A stretch of 64,000 bases of DNA from Anaerolinea sp. (GCA_020723805.1 DYID01000001.1:78711-142710), one strand, 5' to 3'; shown: positions 45,759 to 58,401, counted from the stretch's first letter. Numbers and translations are program-made. The notes: generated by a model not told the origin, from the letters alone.

Positions 45759-45809
45759 GCGTAACGGACGGTCTCTTCCGTCCGCCGTGCCAGAGAGCGC
45801 GGAATACGC
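45759..45809. repeat. Repeat family 2, locus C (nuoF-nuoG junction): two hairpins inside a GCGTA/TACGC stem
   Basis: GCGTAA CGGACGGtctcttCCGTCCG CCGTGCcagagaGCGCGG aaTACGC. Confidence 0.7.
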
Positions 45810-45815
45810 ACAGGA

Positions 45816-48269
45816 ATGTTTATGGCAAAACAAGTCACCTTAACCATTGATGGAAAACAGGTCACCGTCCCCGAAGGGACGCTCGTGGCGGATGCCGCCA
45901 AGATGGCGGGTATAGATATTCCCGTTTTCTGTCATCACCCCAAACTCGAACCGGTCGGCATGTGCCGCATGTGCCTGGTGGAAATCGGGCGCCCTGTGCG
46001 CGACCGCGCCACCGGACAGTTCGTAATGGAAAACGGCGCGCCGAAAATCCAATTCATGCCCAAACTCGAAACCGCCTGCACCAACAAGGTCGAGGAAGGC
46101 ATGGTGGTGTTGACCCGCTCGCAGAAGGCGGTGGAGGGACAGAAAGGCACCATCGAATTTCTGCTCACCTCGCATCCGCTCGACTGCCCCATCTGCGATA
46201 AGGGCGGCGAATGCCCGCTTCAAAACCTGACCGTGGCTTACGGTCCCGGCAAGAGCCGCTTCCTCTACGACGAAAAGATGCACCTCGACAAGCAGGTGCC
46301 GCTGGGCGAACTCATCTGGCTCGACCGCGAACGCTGCATCCAGTGCGCGCGCTGTATCCGCTTTCAGAACGAGATTGCCGGGGACCCGGTCATCGGCTTC
46401 GACGAGCGCGGACGCGCCACCCAAATCGTCTCTTTCTCGGACCCCGGATTTGATTCGGTTTTCTCCGGCAACACCACCGACATCTGCCCGGTCGGCGCGT
46501 TGACCACTTCGGACTTCCGCTTCGGTGCGCGCCCCTGGGAGTTGCAGGCGCACGCTTCCATCTGCACGCAATGTCCCGTCGGCTGCAACACCACACTGAA
46601 CACGCGCCGCGAGGCAAAGTCGGGCGGGCGGATCGTAGTCAAGCGCGTCATGCCGCGCCAGAACGAGGACGTAAACGAAATCTGGATCTGCGACAAGGGA
46701 CGCTTCGCCTATCATTACACGGAAGGGAAGCAGCGCCTGACCCGTCCCATGATCCGCAAGGACGGCAAACTCACACGCGCCTCTTGGGACGCCGCCACCA
46801 AACTCGCCGCCGAAAACTTCCAAAAGGCAAAGAAGAACTTCGTCATTCTGGCTTCGGGCAGGCTCTCCAACGAAGATTTGTTCAACCTGAAATCGCTCGC
46901 CGAACATGCGGACGGCAAGGCTTACATCTATTCACACATGGGCGGCGGCGAACTGACCTCGCTGGTGGGGGTGGGGGAGGGGACGAACTTCGGCAGCATG
47001 GGCGCGGGGACGACGATTGTCGTCGTTGCCTCTGATTTGTATGAAGAGGCGCCCGTCTGGTATCTGCGCATCAAACAGGCGGCGGCGCGCGGCGCAAACC
47101 TGATTGTGATGAACGCCCGCGAAACCAAACTCGATCGCTACGCTTCGTTCACCGTCCGTTATGCCTATGGCGACGAGGTCAAAGCCGTGAGCGACCTCGC
47201 CAAAAAAGGCAAAATCGGCGACACGTTCCTGAAATCGGAGAACGCCGTCATCCTGTATGGCAGCGACGGCTTGGGTGTTTCCGGCTCCGCGGCGCTTGCC
47301 TCCGCCTGCGCCAAACTCCTGCACGATAACGGCTTCACCGGCAGACCTAACAACGGTCTCATCGGCGTGTGGGGGCGCGCCAACGACCAGGGCGCTTGGG
47401 AGATGGGCTTCGAGGTGGAGGAAGACCTGGCGAAGGCGTTCAAGGGCAAGACCGTGTACATTGCCGGCGCCGACCCCGTGGCAGACGACCCGAAACTGGC
47501 AAAGGCGCTCGAAGGTGCGGAGTTCGTTGCCGTACAGGATGTGATGACCACCGCCACCACCGAAATCGCGGATGTCGTCCTGCCGGCGCAGGCGTTCACC
47601 GAACGCGAAGGGACGCTGACTTCAGGAGAGCGGCGGGTGCAGCGCTTTTATCCTGCCGTCCCGGTGACGGGCGAAGCAAAGGCGGATTTTGCCATCACCT
47701 CGCAGATTGCCCGTCACATGGGCATCGTCCTGGAGGGGACGTCGGTCTCGGCGGTGTTCGATATTCTGGCGGCGTCGGTCAAATCGTTCGAAGGCTTGAC
47801 CTATGCCAGACTGGCGGAAGTCCGCCCGCAGTGGCCCATCGTCGGGCGCAGTGACCTGTATTACGGCGGCACGACCTACGAGAACACGCAGGGCATGGGC
47901 GCACAGTTGTCGGCGGCGGCAGGGCGCGGGGAAAAGGTGAGCATCCCCAAGGTCGAGAAAGAAGCGCTTGTCCGTCCCAAGGAGAAGGAATTGCTGGCGG
48001 TGCCGGTCACGAAGTTGTATGACCGCGGCACGACCATCCTGCCTTCGGAGTTGCTGCATGAGCGCATCGGCGAGGCAAAGGTCATCCTGCATCCTGAGAC
48101 GGCGAAGAGCCTGGGCGTGGAGGAAGATCAGAAAGTGAGCGTCAGTTTCAACGGCGTGAATGGCGAAGCGGCGGTGAAATTGACCGACACGATTTCTGTG
48201 GGCGTGGCGCTGATTCCCCGTTCGATGGGGCTGGCGATCCGTGAACCTGTGGCAGTGAAGGTGAAATGA
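45816..48269 (+). CDS. nuoG: NADH-quinone oxidoreductase subunit G
   Basis: VTLTIDGKQVTVPEGTLVADAAKMAGIDIPVFCHHPKLEPVGMCRMCLVEIG; CPICDKGGECPLQNLT. Confidence 0.95.
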   Translation: MFMAKQVTLTIDGKQVTVPEGTLVADAAKMAGIDIPVFCHHPKLEPVGMCRMCLVEIGRPVRDRATGQFVMENGAPKIQFMPKLETACTNKVEEGMVVLTRSQKAVEGQKGTIEFLLTSHPLDCPICDKGGECPLQNLTVAYGPGKSRFLYDEKMHLDKQVPLGELIWLDRERCIQCARCIRFQNEIAGDPVIGFDERGRATQIVSFSDPGFDSVFSGNTTDICPVGALTTSDFRFGARPWELQAHASICTQCPVGCNTTLNTRREAKSGGRIVVKRVMPRQNEDVNEIWICDKGRFAYHYTEGKQRLTRPMIRKDGKLTRASWDAATKLAAENFQKAKKNFVILASGRLSNEDLFNLKSLAEHADGKAYIYSHMGGGELTSLVGVGEGTNFGSMGAGTTIVVVASDLYEEAPVWYLRIKQAAARGANLIVMNARETKLDRYASFTVRYAYGDEVKAVSDLAKKGKIGDTFLKSENAVILYGSDGLGVSGSAALASACAKLLHDNGFTGRPNNGLIGVWGRANDQGAWEMGFEVEEDLAKAFKGKTVYIAGADPVADDPKLAKALEGAEFVAVQDVMTTATTEIADVVLPAQAFTEREGTLTSGERRVQRFYPAVPVTGEAKADFAITSQIARHMGIVLEGTSVSAVFDILAASVKSFEGLTYARLAEVRPQWPIVGRSDLYYGGTTYENTQGMGAQLSAAAGRGEKVSIPKVEKEALVRPKEKELLAVPVTKLYDRGTTILPSELLHERIGEAKVILHPETAKSLGVEEDQKVSVSFNGVNGEAAVKLTDTISVGVALIPRSMGLAIREPVAVKVK

Positions 48270-49390
48270 TGCTATCGGATTGGACTCTCTGGCTCGAGTG
48301 GTTAATCAAATCGTTGGTGGTGACCTTTGGATTGCTGACGGGGTTCGCCTACCTGACGTGGTACGAACGCCGCGCGCTGGCTCGCATTCAGGCGCGCATC
48401 GGTCCGAATCGCGCCGGACCTCAGGGCTTGCTTCAGCCCATTGCCGACGCGATCAAACTGATTTTCAAGGAGGAACTCGTCCCCGCCAAGGCGGATAAGA
48501 CGCTGTTCTTCTGGGCGCCGGTCATCACGATGATTCCTTCGCTCATCATCGCGGCGGTCATTCCGTGGGGACCCGCCATCGAGATGTTCGGGCGCGTCAT
48601 ACGGCTTTCGATTGCCGACCTCAACGTGGGGGTGCTGTATCTGATGTCCATCGCTTCGATTGCGGTGTATGGCATTGTGTTGGCGGGCTGGTCTTCGAAC
48701 AACAAGTACGCCATGTTGGGCGGTCTGCGTTCCTCGGCGCAGATGATTTCGTATGAACTGGCGCTGGGGCTTTCGTTTGCCACCTCCATCATCCTTGCCA
48801 ACTCGATGCGCATGCTCGATATTGTGGAGGCGCAGAGAAATCTGTGGTTCGTGGTCGTTCAGCCGGTGGGGGCGGTCATCTTCTGGATTGCGACGCTGGC
48901 GGAGGTCAACCGCGCTCCGTTCGACATGCCCGAAGCCGAGCAGGAATTGACCGCCGGTTATCACGCCGAATATTCGGGCATGAAGTTTGCGCTGTTCTTC
49001 ATGGCGGAATATCAGAAGATGATCGTGGTCAGCGCCATCCTGGCGACATTGTATTTCGGCGGGTATCTCGGTCCGTTTGTGGACCGCTTCCCCTGGCTGG
49101 GACCGATTTACATGATCATCAAAATCGTCATCCTGTTGTTCGTGATGATCTGGGTGCGCGCCACCTGGCCCCGCATCCGCTACGACCGGCTGATGGCGTT
49201 TGGCTGGAAGATTTTGCTGCCGCTTTCGCTGGCGATTGCCTTTATCACTGCGACCGGCATCCTGCTGGCGGACCTGTCCGGCAACCCGTTGTATTTCTGG
49301 GCAATCCCGGTGGTTTCGGTTTTGGCTGGTTTATTTACTGTTGCGGTCATCTACCGTGAGTTGAGGAGAAAAGCCTATGGGCGTGTTTGA
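48266..49390 (+). CDS. nuoH: NADH-quinone oxidoreductase subunit H
   Basis: [41 protein letters not shown]. Confidence 0.97.
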   Translation: MMLSDWTLWLEWLIKSLVVTFGLLTGFAYLTWYERRALARIQARIGPNRAGPQGLLQPIADAIKLIFKEELVPAKADKTLFFWAPVITMIPSLIIAAVIPWGPAIEMFGRVIRLSIADLNVGVLYLMSIASIAVYGIVLAGWSSNNKYAMLGGLRSSAQMISYELALGLSFATSIILANSMRMLDIVEAQRNLWFVVVQPVGAVIFWIATLAEVNRAPFDMPEAEQELTAGYHAEYSGMKFALFFMAEYQKMIVVSAILATLYFGGYLGPFVDRFPWLGPIYMIIKIVILLFVMIWVRATWPRIRYDRLMAFGWKILLPLSLAIAFITATGILLADLSGNPLYFWAIPVVSVLAGLFTVAVIYRELRRKAYGRV

Positions 49391-49895
49391 TCCCCTGCTT
49401 GAGTTGCTGCGTGGTCTGGGTACCACGTTCAAGATGGCGCTGGACAAGCCAGTTACGTATCAGTATCCCGAAGAAAAGCGACCGGTGCGCCCGCGTTTTC
49501 GCGGACGCCACGTGCTGAAGCGTTACGAAAACGGGCTGGAAAAGTGCATCGGCTGTTCGCTGTGCGCCGCCGCCTGCCCGGCGGATGCGATCTTCGTGGA
49601 AGCCTCCGAAAACACAGACGAGAAACGCTTCTCACCCGGTGAGCGCTACGCCTCCACCTACGAAATCAACATGCTGCGCTGCATCTACTGCGGCTTCTGC
49701 GAGGACGCCTGCCCGACCGAGGCGATTGTGCTGGGCGATAACTATGAACTCTCCTTCTACGACCGCCGCTCGGCGATTTACACCAAGGAGATGCTGTTGG
49801 AACCCGTCCCCTCGGTGGAGATGACCACGCCGCGCAAGGTGGAGCCGGGCGTCTTCACACGCTCGGTGCCGGAGATGAAGGATCCTCAAGACTAG
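49377..49895 (+). CDS. nuoI: NADH-quinone oxidoreductase subunit I
   Basis: [20 protein letters not shown]...[19 protein letters not shown]. Confidence 0.96.
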   Translation: MGVFDPLLELLRGLGTTFKMALDKPVTYQYPEEKRPVRPRFRGRHVLKRYENGLEKCIGCSLCAAACPADAIFVEASENTDEKRFSPGERYASTYEINMLRCIYCGFCEDACPTEAIVLGDNYELSFYDRRSAIYTKEMLLEPVPSVEMTTPRKVEPGVFTRSVPEMKDPQD

Positions 49896-49966
49896 TGTTC
49901 AGTGTTCAGTGTTCAGTGATCAGTGATCAGTTATCAGTGAGCAGTTATCAGTTAACTGAACACTGG
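49896..49966. repeat. 7-bp tandem repeat array, TCAGTGA family, nuoI-nuoJ junction
   Basis: gtgttca gtgttca gtgttca gtgatca gtgatca gttatca gtgagca gttatca gttaact. Confidence 0.92.
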
Positions 49967-49974
49967 GAGAGACT

Positions 49975-50499
49975 ATGACCCCTAACCTCATCCTCTTCCT
50001 CATCCTTGCCCTCGTTGCCGTAGCCACCGCGCTGGGCATGTTGTTCAGCAAAAACGCTGTGTATTCCGCGTTGTTCCTCGTGCTGAATTTCGTCACGGTG
50101 GCGGTGTTCTACCTCCTGCTGGGAGCGCCGTTTATCGCCATGGCGCAGATTACGGTCTATGCCGGCGCCATCATGGTGTTGTTCCTGTTTGTCATCATGC
50201 TGCTCGGCGCAGAACGCCTGCCCGATACCCATGTGCTGCCGTGGCAAAAACCGCTGGCAACCGTGCTGACCGTGATTCTGGCGCTGGAATCCACATACCT
50301 GTTGTGGACCAAGGCGCGTCCGTCGGGGGCTGTCTTGCCGCCTGGAGCGGAGGTCAACACGGTGGATAACCTGCGCGCCATGGCAATGACCCTGTTCAAC
50401 GATTATCTCCTGCCCTTCGAGGTGACGTCCGTCCTGCTGCTGGTTGCGATGGTGGGCGTCATCGTACTGGTGCGGAGGGAGAAAGGGCAGAAATCATGA
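49975..50499 (+). CDS. nuoJ: NADH-quinone oxidoreductase subunit J
   Basis: [47 protein letters not shown]. Confidence 0.95.
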   Translation: MTPNLILFLILALVAVATALGMLFSKNAVYSALFLVLNFVTVAVFYLLLGAPFIAMAQITVYAGAIMVLFLFVIMLLGAERLPDTHVLPWQKPLATVLTVILALESTYLLWTKARPSGAVLPPGAEVNTVDNLRAMAMTLFNDYLLPFEVTSVLLLVAMVGVIVLVRREKGQKS

Positions 50500-50798
50500 T
50501 CCCTGTGGAATATTACATCATTCTTTCGGCAATCCTGTTTGCCATCGGCGTGGCGGGTGTGCTCGTCCGCCGTAACGCGCTCATCATCTTCATGTCCATC
50601 GAGTTGATGCTGAACTCCGCCAACCTTGCCATCGTGGCGTTCAGCAGTGTGCTGAAGTCGTTCAGCGGGCAGGTGTTTGTGTTCTTCGTCATTGCGGTTG
50701 CCGCAGCAGAAGTGGCGGTGGGGCTGGCGCTGATGGTCGAAATCTTCAAAGCCAAGCACAGCATTGACGTGGACCAGATGAATTCGTTGAAAGGGTAA
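50496..50798 (+). CDS. nuoK: NADH-quinone oxidoreductase subunit K
   Basis: [46 protein letters not shown]. Confidence 0.96.
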   Translation: MIPVEYYIILSAILFAIGVAGVLVRRNALIIFMSIELMLNSANLAIVAFSSVLKSFSGQVFVFFVIAVAAAEVAVGLALMVEIFKAKHSIDVDQMNSLKG

Positions 50799-50807
50799 GG
50801 AGAAATC

Positions 50808-52957
<2,150 letters not shown>

Positions 52958-52958
<1 letters not shown>

Positions 52959-52985
52959 AAAGTCAAAAGTCGAAGGCTGTGACTT
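52958..52985. repeat. Short 7-bp repeat array, nuoL-nuoM junction
   Basis: gaaagtcaaaagtcgaagg. Confidence 0.6.
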
Positions 52986-52997
52986 CGACCTCGAGGA

Positions 52998-54515
52998 ATG
53001 AACATGGAATTTCTTTTGCAACCTCTCACTTTGCTGACCTTCTTTCCGCTGTTGGGCGTGCTGCTCATCCTCTTCATCAACGCCGAAGCGAAGAACGCCA
53101 TCCGCTGGGTGGCGCTGGCGACCTCGCTGATCACGTTCGGCATTTCCCTCTGGGTGCTGGCGATGTTCGACGCCTCGAACGTGAACCTGCAACTGGTCGC
53201 CCGTTACGACTGGATCACCGTCGCCGGCTGGAACATCCAATACTTCCTCGGCATTGACGGGTTGAGCATCCTGCTCGTCCTGCTGACCGCCTTCCTGACG
53301 CCGATCTCCATCCTCTCCACGTGGACCGCTGTCGAGGAGCGAGTCAAGGACTTCATGATCTTCTTCCTCCTGCTGGAAGTGGGCATGACCGGCGTGTTCC
53401 TGGCGCAGGATTTGTTCCTGTTCTACATCTTCTGGGAGTTCACGCTCGTGCCGATGTATTTCCTCATCGGCATCTGGGGCGGACCGCGCCGCATCTACGC
53501 CGCCATCAAGTTCTTCCTCTACACCATGGCGGGTTCCATTCTCATGCTGTTAGCCATCCTGTGGCTGGGCATCTACGGCGGCACCTTCTCTGTGCCAGAC
53601 CTGGTGGCGCTGGGCAACATCCCCGCCAACATTCAATGGTGGTTGTTCCTGGCGTTTACCGCCGCCTTTGCCATCAAAGTGCCGATGTGGCCCCTGCACT
53701 CGTGGCTTCCTGATGCCCACGTCGAAGCGCCGACCGCCGGCTCCGTCATCTTGGCGGGCGTTCTGCTGAAGATGGGCACTTACGGCTTTGTACGTTTCAA
53801 CCTGCCCCTGTTCCCCGAAGCGGCTGTCCGCGCCGCCCCGTGGATTGCGCTGCTTGCCACCATCGGCATCCTCTACGGCGCGATGGTCTCCTACGCCCAG
53901 GCAGACGTGAAGAAGCTGGTCGCTTATTCCTCCGTCAGCCACCTCGGTTTCGTCATGCTCGGTCTGTTTGCGATGAACCCGCAGGGCATTGCCGGCGGCA
54001 TTTTGCAGATGATCAATCACGGTCTCAGCACGGGCGCGTTGTTCCTCCTCGTCGGCATGATTTACGAACAGACCCACACCCGCGAAATCAAAGTCTATGG
54101 TGGCTTGTGGAAGATCACCCCGGTCTTCGGCTCGATTATGCTGATTGTCTCGCTCTCCTCGATGGGTTTGCCCGGCTTGAACGGTTTCGTGGGCGAGTTC
54201 ACCATTTTGCTGGGCGCGTTCGGTTCGCAAGCCATCGGTAACACCGCCTACGCCATCGCCTCGGCGCTGGGCGTCATCATGGCGGCGGTTTATATCCTCT
54301 ACATGTTCCAGAAGATGTTCCTCGGTCCGCAAGGCGAGATCGTGGACGAGGTCAAGAAACACGGTCACGGTTTGCGCGACCTGAACTGGCGCGAGATCGT
54401 CACTGTGGTTCCCCTGCTCATCTTCATCTTCTGGATTGGCTTGTATCCCAAGCCCTTCTTTGCCCTCATGGCTCCGGCGGTGGAACACTTGGTCGGAATG
54501 CTGCCCATCCCCTAG
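52998..54515 (+). CDS. nuoM: NADH-quinone oxidoreductase subunit M
   Basis: LFYIFWEFTLVPMYFLIGIWGG; AFAIKVPMWPLHSWLPDAHVEAPTAGSVILAGVLLKMGTYGF. Confidence 0.96.
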   Translation: MNMEFLLQPLTLLTFFPLLGVLLILFINAEAKNAIRWVALATSLITFGISLWVLAMFDASNVNLQLVARYDWITVAGWNIQYFLGIDGLSILLVLLTAFLTPISILSTWTAVEERVKDFMIFFLLLEVGMTGVFLAQDLFLFYIFWEFTLVPMYFLIGIWGGPRRIYAAIKFFLYTMAGSILMLLAILWLGIYGGTFSVPDLVALGNIPANIQWWLFLAFTAAFAIKVPMWPLHSWLPDAHVEAPTAGSVILAGVLLKMGTYGFVRFNLPLFPEAAVRAAPWIALLATIGILYGAMVSYAQADVKKLVAYSSVSHLGFVMLGLFAMNPQGIAGGILQMINHGLSTGALFLLVGMIYEQTHTREIKVYGGLWKITPVFGSIMLIVSLSSMGLPGLNGFVGEFTILLGAFGSQAIGNTAYAIASALGVIMAAVYILYMFQKMFLGPQGEIVDEVKKHGHGLRDLNWREIVTVVPLLIFIFWIGLYPKPFFALMAPAVEHLVGMLPIP

Positions 54516-54535
54516 GGCTGTTCGCGGCTGGTTGA

Positions 54536-54570
54536 ACACGGCTGACCGCTAATTGCCAACGGCTAATGCT
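54536..54570. repeat. 7-bp repeat array, GCTAATN family, nuoM-nuoN junction
   Basis: gctgacc gctaatt gccaacg gctaatg ct. Confidence 0.6.
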
Positions 54571-56022
54571 ATGAATCTGACATCTCAAGATTACCAAGTT
54601 CTCGCTCCCTACATTCTGCTCACTGCCTGGGCGTGTGTGCTTCTGCTGGTGGACCTCTTCATCCCCAAAGAGCGCAAGAGCGTCACCGCCCTGCTCGCCG
54701 CGCTGGGGCTGGCAGTCACGCTGGGCGTTACCCTCTCGCAGGTGGGCATCGAGCAGGTGGGCTTCTTCAACATGGCGGCGCTCGACGGCTTCTCGACCTT
54801 CGTCAACGCGCTGCTGCTCGTTAGCGGTATCCTCGGCATTGCTCTTGCGCACGGTTACGTCAAACGCATGGGCATCGAGCGCGGCGAATATTACACCCTG
54901 CTGCTCTTCAGCGTCAGCGGCATGATGCTCATGGCGCAAGCCACCGACCTCATCATCGTCTTCATCGCCCTCGAACTGCTTTCCATCCCGCTCTATGTGC
55001 TTGCCGCCTTTGCGCGTCCGCAGCTCAGTTCCGAAGAAGCGGGGATGAAATACTTCCTGCTCGGCGCTTTTGCAACCGGCTTCGTCGTTTACGGGACTGC
55101 GCTGGTCTTCGGCGCGACGGGGACAACCTCGCTCGCCGGCATTGTCGCTGCCGCCGCTTCCCCCTCGACCTCGACCCTGCTCCTGACCATCGGGGCGGCT
55201 CTCGTCCTCGTCGGATTCGGCTTCAAGGTTGCCGCCGTTCCCTTCCACATGTGGACGCCTGACGTGTATCAGGGTGCGCCGACGGCAGTGACCGCGTTCA
55301 TGGCATCGGGCGCCAAGATTGCGGGCTTTGCCGCCCTGCTGCGGGTCTTTGCCACCGCCTTCCCCGCGCTTGCCGTGGATATGACCGCTGTGCTTTGGGC
55401 GCTCGCCGCATTGACCATGATTGTCGGCAACGTGATTGCCATTTCGCAGACCGACATCAAGCGCATGTTGGCATATTCCAGCATTGCCCATGCGGGATAC
55501 ATCCTCATGGCGTTTGTGCCATACGGCAATCCCGCCGTCCGTGATGTGTCCATCGCTGCGGGGTTGTTCTACCTCGTTGCCTATGCCTTCACCAACTTCG
55601 GCGCGTGGGGTGTGGTCATTGCCCTTGAAAAGAAGGAAGAAAAGGGGCTTGCCATTGCGGATTATGCCGGGCTGGGACGCAAACATCCCCTGCTCGCCGC
55701 CGCCATGACCGTCTTCATGCTCTCGCTGGTCGGCTTGCCTCCCACGCTGGGGCTGGTGGGCAAGGTCTATCTCTTCCGCGCCGTCATCGCCGGCGGCTTC
55801 ACCGGGCTTGCCATCATCGGCGTGCTTACTTCCCTTATCTCCGCATACTACTATCTGCGCGTGGTCGTCACCATGTACATGAAGGAAGGCGAACCTGAAA
55901 CCGTGCGCGAAACCTGGCTGAGCCTCACCACCGCCTTGACTGCGATTGTGACCGTAGTCTTCAGCCTCCTGCCGCAGTCCCTGTTTGAGTGGGCAAGCAC
56001 AGCGGTGCTGAAGTTGTTTTGA
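54571..56022 (+). CDS. nuoN: NADH-quinone oxidoreductase subunit N
   Basis: ALELLSIPLYVLAAF; FKVAAVPFHMWTPDVYQGAPTAVTAFMA; ATG at 54571 preferred to the TTG at 54553. Confidence 0.95.
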   Translation: MNLTSQDYQVLAPYILLTAWACVLLLVDLFIPKERKSVTALLAALGLAVTLGVTLSQVGIEQVGFFNMAALDGFSTFVNALLLVSGILGIALAHGYVKRMGIERGEYYTLLLFSVSGMMLMAQATDLIIVFIALELLSIPLYVLAAFARPQLSSEEAGMKYFLLGAFATGFVVYGTALVFGATGTTSLAGIVAAAASPSTSTLLLTIGAALVLVGFGFKVAAVPFHMWTPDVYQGAPTAVTAFMASGAKIAGFAALLRVFATAFPALAVDMTAVLWALAALTMIVGNVIAISQTDIKRMLAYSSIAHAGYILMAFVPYGNPAVRDVSIAAGLFYLVAYAFTNFGAWGVVIALEKKEEKGLAIADYAGLGRKHPLLAAAMTVFMLSLVGLPPTLGLVGKVYLFRAVIAGGFTGLAIIGVLTSLISAYYYLRVVVTMYMKEGEPETVRETWLSLTTALTAIVTVVFSLLPQSLFEWASTAVLKLF

Positions 56023-56045
56023 TGTTTGTCATTCGTAAAAAATGG

Positions 56046-56096
56046 AACGTCCCGCAGGTGTCTCATGCCTGCGGGACGTGTTGTTTTTGCGAGTGT
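56046..56096 (+). terminator. Terminator of the nuo operon
   Basis: ACGTCCCGCAGG tgtctcatg CCTGCGGGACGT gttgttttt. Confidence 0.85.
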
Positions 56097-56108
56097 AGTT
56101 GCCGCCGT

Positions 56109-57035
56109 TTACGGACAGTTGTTCAGGATGGTGACTTTCTCGTATTCCTGATATTGCGGCGCAAGGACGATGAGTTGAATCCAGCGCGGGTTGGGGCTGT
56201 CGCCGCGTCCGATCATCCATTCGCGGCTGATGGTCTTGGTGCCGGCGCTGGTCATGGTGATGGTTCTAATGCCGCTTTCGTTGCCGTCGCTTTGATCCCA
56301 GCGGTAGTCGAATGCGAGCGGACCGTTGGTGGTGATGGTGGCGTAAACGGTATAGCGGACGTTGGTGGGGCATCCCTGAGCGGGGTCACGGACGAGTTCG
56401 TATTTCACGTTGGTGATGGCATATTTGGGCTTGGCAGAGACTTCGATTTGCACGTAGAAGGAACTGCTGAGCGGGCCCGCGCCGAAATCGGCTCCCCAGG
56501 GGCTTTTGAAGCGCCAGTAGCCGGTATACATGCCTTCGGTGGCGGGCGCTTGCAGGTAGATGGAGATGTCCATGGTTTCGTTGGGGGGGACGACCTCCGA
56601 GAGCGGGTAGGAGACCAAGCCGCCCATTTGCTCGCCGCTCCAGAAGACGAGGCTGTAAGACTTATCCCAAGTGCAGGTGCCGGTGTTGACGAAGGTCCAG
56701 GTTTTCCAGAAGTATTCGCCGGGCAGGAAGACGGTTTTATCGGGCGGGTTTTCGCCCACCAGCACAGCGGATGTGGTGCAGAACTGGTTGGGAGCCGCCT
56801 GCGCCGCCGGGGTGTCGGTGGGAGTTGTCGGTTCGGGGGTGGATTCGGCTGGGAGGGTTGGAGCAGGCGTCGGCGTGGGAAGAAGCGCCACTTCCGTCAG
56901 CGAATCCTGCGCCTGAACGGTTTGGGCGACGGCGGTGGCGATTTCCGCATCCCGTTGGGTGGAGGTCCCGCAGGATGCTGTAAGCAGGGCAATGCCAAGG
57001 AGGATGGGAAGGAGTTTGTTTTTTCTCAACTGCAT
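56109..57035 (-). CDS. Lipoprotein with NBR1-type Ig-like domain
   Basis: MQLRKNKLLPILLGIALLTASCG lipobox; FLPGEYFWKTWTFVNTGTCTWDKSYSLVFWSGEQMGG...VVPPNETMDISIYLQAPATEGMYTGYWRF. Confidence 0.78.
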   Translation of the reverse strand: MQLRKNKLLPILLGIALLTASCGTSTQRDAEIATAVAQTVQAQDSLTEVALLPTPTPAPTLPAESTPEPTTPTDTPAAQAAPNQFCTTSAVLVGENPPDKTVFLPGEYFWKTWTFVNTGTCTWDKSYSLVFWSGEQMGGLVSYPLSEVVPPNETMDISIYLQAPATEGMYTGYWRFKSPWGADFGAGPLSSSFYVQIEVSAKPKYAITNVKYELVRDPAQGCPTNVRYTVYATITTNGPLAFDYRWDQSDGNESGIRTITMTSAGTKTISREWMIGRGDSPNPRWIQLIVLAPQYQEYEKVTILNNCP

Positions 57036-57111
57036 GTTGTTCCTTTCTGTAGGGGCTATGATTATACCGTTCAATGAAGACGCCCGGTGGGGAGCCGGGC
57101 GTCTGGTTCTT

Positions 57112-58245
57112 TTAGGGGAGGGCGATTTGAGGTCTGATCCAGACTGCCCAGTCTTGGCTGGCGGGTCCGTTTGCCAGGACAGCGAGGATGAATTCGACCG
57201 TTTTGCCTTTGAGCGGGGTGAGGTCCACGTCCACCGATTTGAGCGTGCCGTCGCAGGATTTGGTCCACTCGCCGAGCGGGGTGACGGGACCGCCGCCTTC
57301 GCGGTAGTTCAATTGGAATTTGACGTTGCCGGCGCCGCAGGAGCCGTCTGCCAGGGCAAGGAAGCCGATCTTGGCGGTGAAGTGTTCGCCCTGTACGACG
57401 GTATAGGCGGGGAAGCGCCCGGAGATGACGCCATTGTCCACCCATTGCGGATGGGTTTCGAGAACTTTCGAGGTGAGGGTGCCGTCTTCGAGTTTCTGGT
57501 TGTCCTTGTACATGGCGAAGCCGTTGGCGTCGGTGTCGGGACCGCCGAAGGTCAGGGTGCCGGCGCCGCTGATCCAAACGGCGGAGGGGGCGCGGGTGTA
57601 GAAGTCGTACCCTGAACTGGTGACGGCAACTTTGATATCCACAAAGAAGGATTTGCCCTGGTAGCCGTTCAGGATGGGAATGAGCACGCCGGAGGCGTTG
57701 CGGATGCGCCAGTAGCCGCGGTAAGAACCGTTGGTGGCGGGTGCGGTGAGGTTGACCGAGAGGTCCACTTCCTGCCCGGGCGCCACCGTGCCGATGGCGA
57801 TGGGGGAGGTGCCGCTCATCGAGTCGCCGCTGTCGAATACCAGCGAGTAGCCCGACCACGTGCAGGTGCCGGCATTGCGGATGCGCCAGGTTTTGGTAAA
57901 GGCGGCGCCGGGGGCAATGGTGGTTCCGTCGGGGATGTTCACGTCTTTGACGAATTGCCCAAGGTCACACAGCGGGGTGGGGGAGACAAGCGGAGTGTTG
58001 GTGACGAGCGGCTGTGTGGGCAGAACGACCGCCGTATTGGTCGGTTGGGGCGGCGGCAGGGTGGGGGTGTTGAATGGCGCGGGGGTTGCCGTCTGGCTCA
58101 ATTGCGCCTGAACGGTCAGCGCGGCTTGGGTAAAGATGGCATTGGGTTCCTGGGTTTGCGGCGCGCGTGAAGGCAGGTTGCAGGATGCCAACACGATGGC
58201 AAACAATACGCTCAGGATGAAGAACGGGCGGATGAATTTAGACAT
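57112..58245 (-). CDS. Lipoprotein with NBR1-type Ig-like domain (paralogue of the downstream gene)
   Basis: FFILSVLFAIVLASCNLPS lipobox; IAPGAAFTKTWRIRNAGTCTWSGYSLVFDSGDSMSG...VAPGQEVDLSVNLTAPATNGSYRGYWRI. Confidence 0.78.
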   Translation of the reverse strand: MSKFIRPFFILSVLFAIVLASCNLPSRAPQTQEPNAIFTQAALTVQAQLSQTATPAPFNTPTLPPPQPTNTAVVLPTQPLVTNTPLVSPTPLCDLGQFVKDVNIPDGTTIAPGAAFTKTWRIRNAGTCTWSGYSLVFDSGDSMSGTSPIAIGTVAPGQEVDLSVNLTAPATNGSYRGYWRIRNASGVLIPILNGYQGKSFFVDIKVAVTSSGYDFYTRAPSAVWISGAGTLTFGGPDTDANGFAMYKDNQKLEDGTLTSKVLETHPQWVDNGVISGRFPAYTVVQGEHFTAKIGFLALADGSCGAGNVKFQLNYREGGGPVTPLGEWTKSCDGTLKSVDVDLTPLKGKTVEFILAVLANGPASQDWAVWIRPQIALP

Positions 58246-58346
58246 GGTTTCTCCTCAATCAACGCAATAATTGTACATCATGCAGGACGTACTTGTATTC
58301 CCCTTTGTTCCTAAAGTGGTCGTTTGGAGTTTATAGACATTTTGGC

Positions 58347-58401
58347 GCGTACTCGGCGTTCTCTAACGCCGAACGGACACGTTAGAGAACGTGTCCTATG
58401 C
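58347..58401. repeat. Repeat family 2, locus B: two hairpins inside a GCGTA/TATGC stem
   Basis: GCGTA ct CGGCGTTctctAACGCCG aac GGACACGTTagagAACGTGTCC TATGC. Confidence 0.75.
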
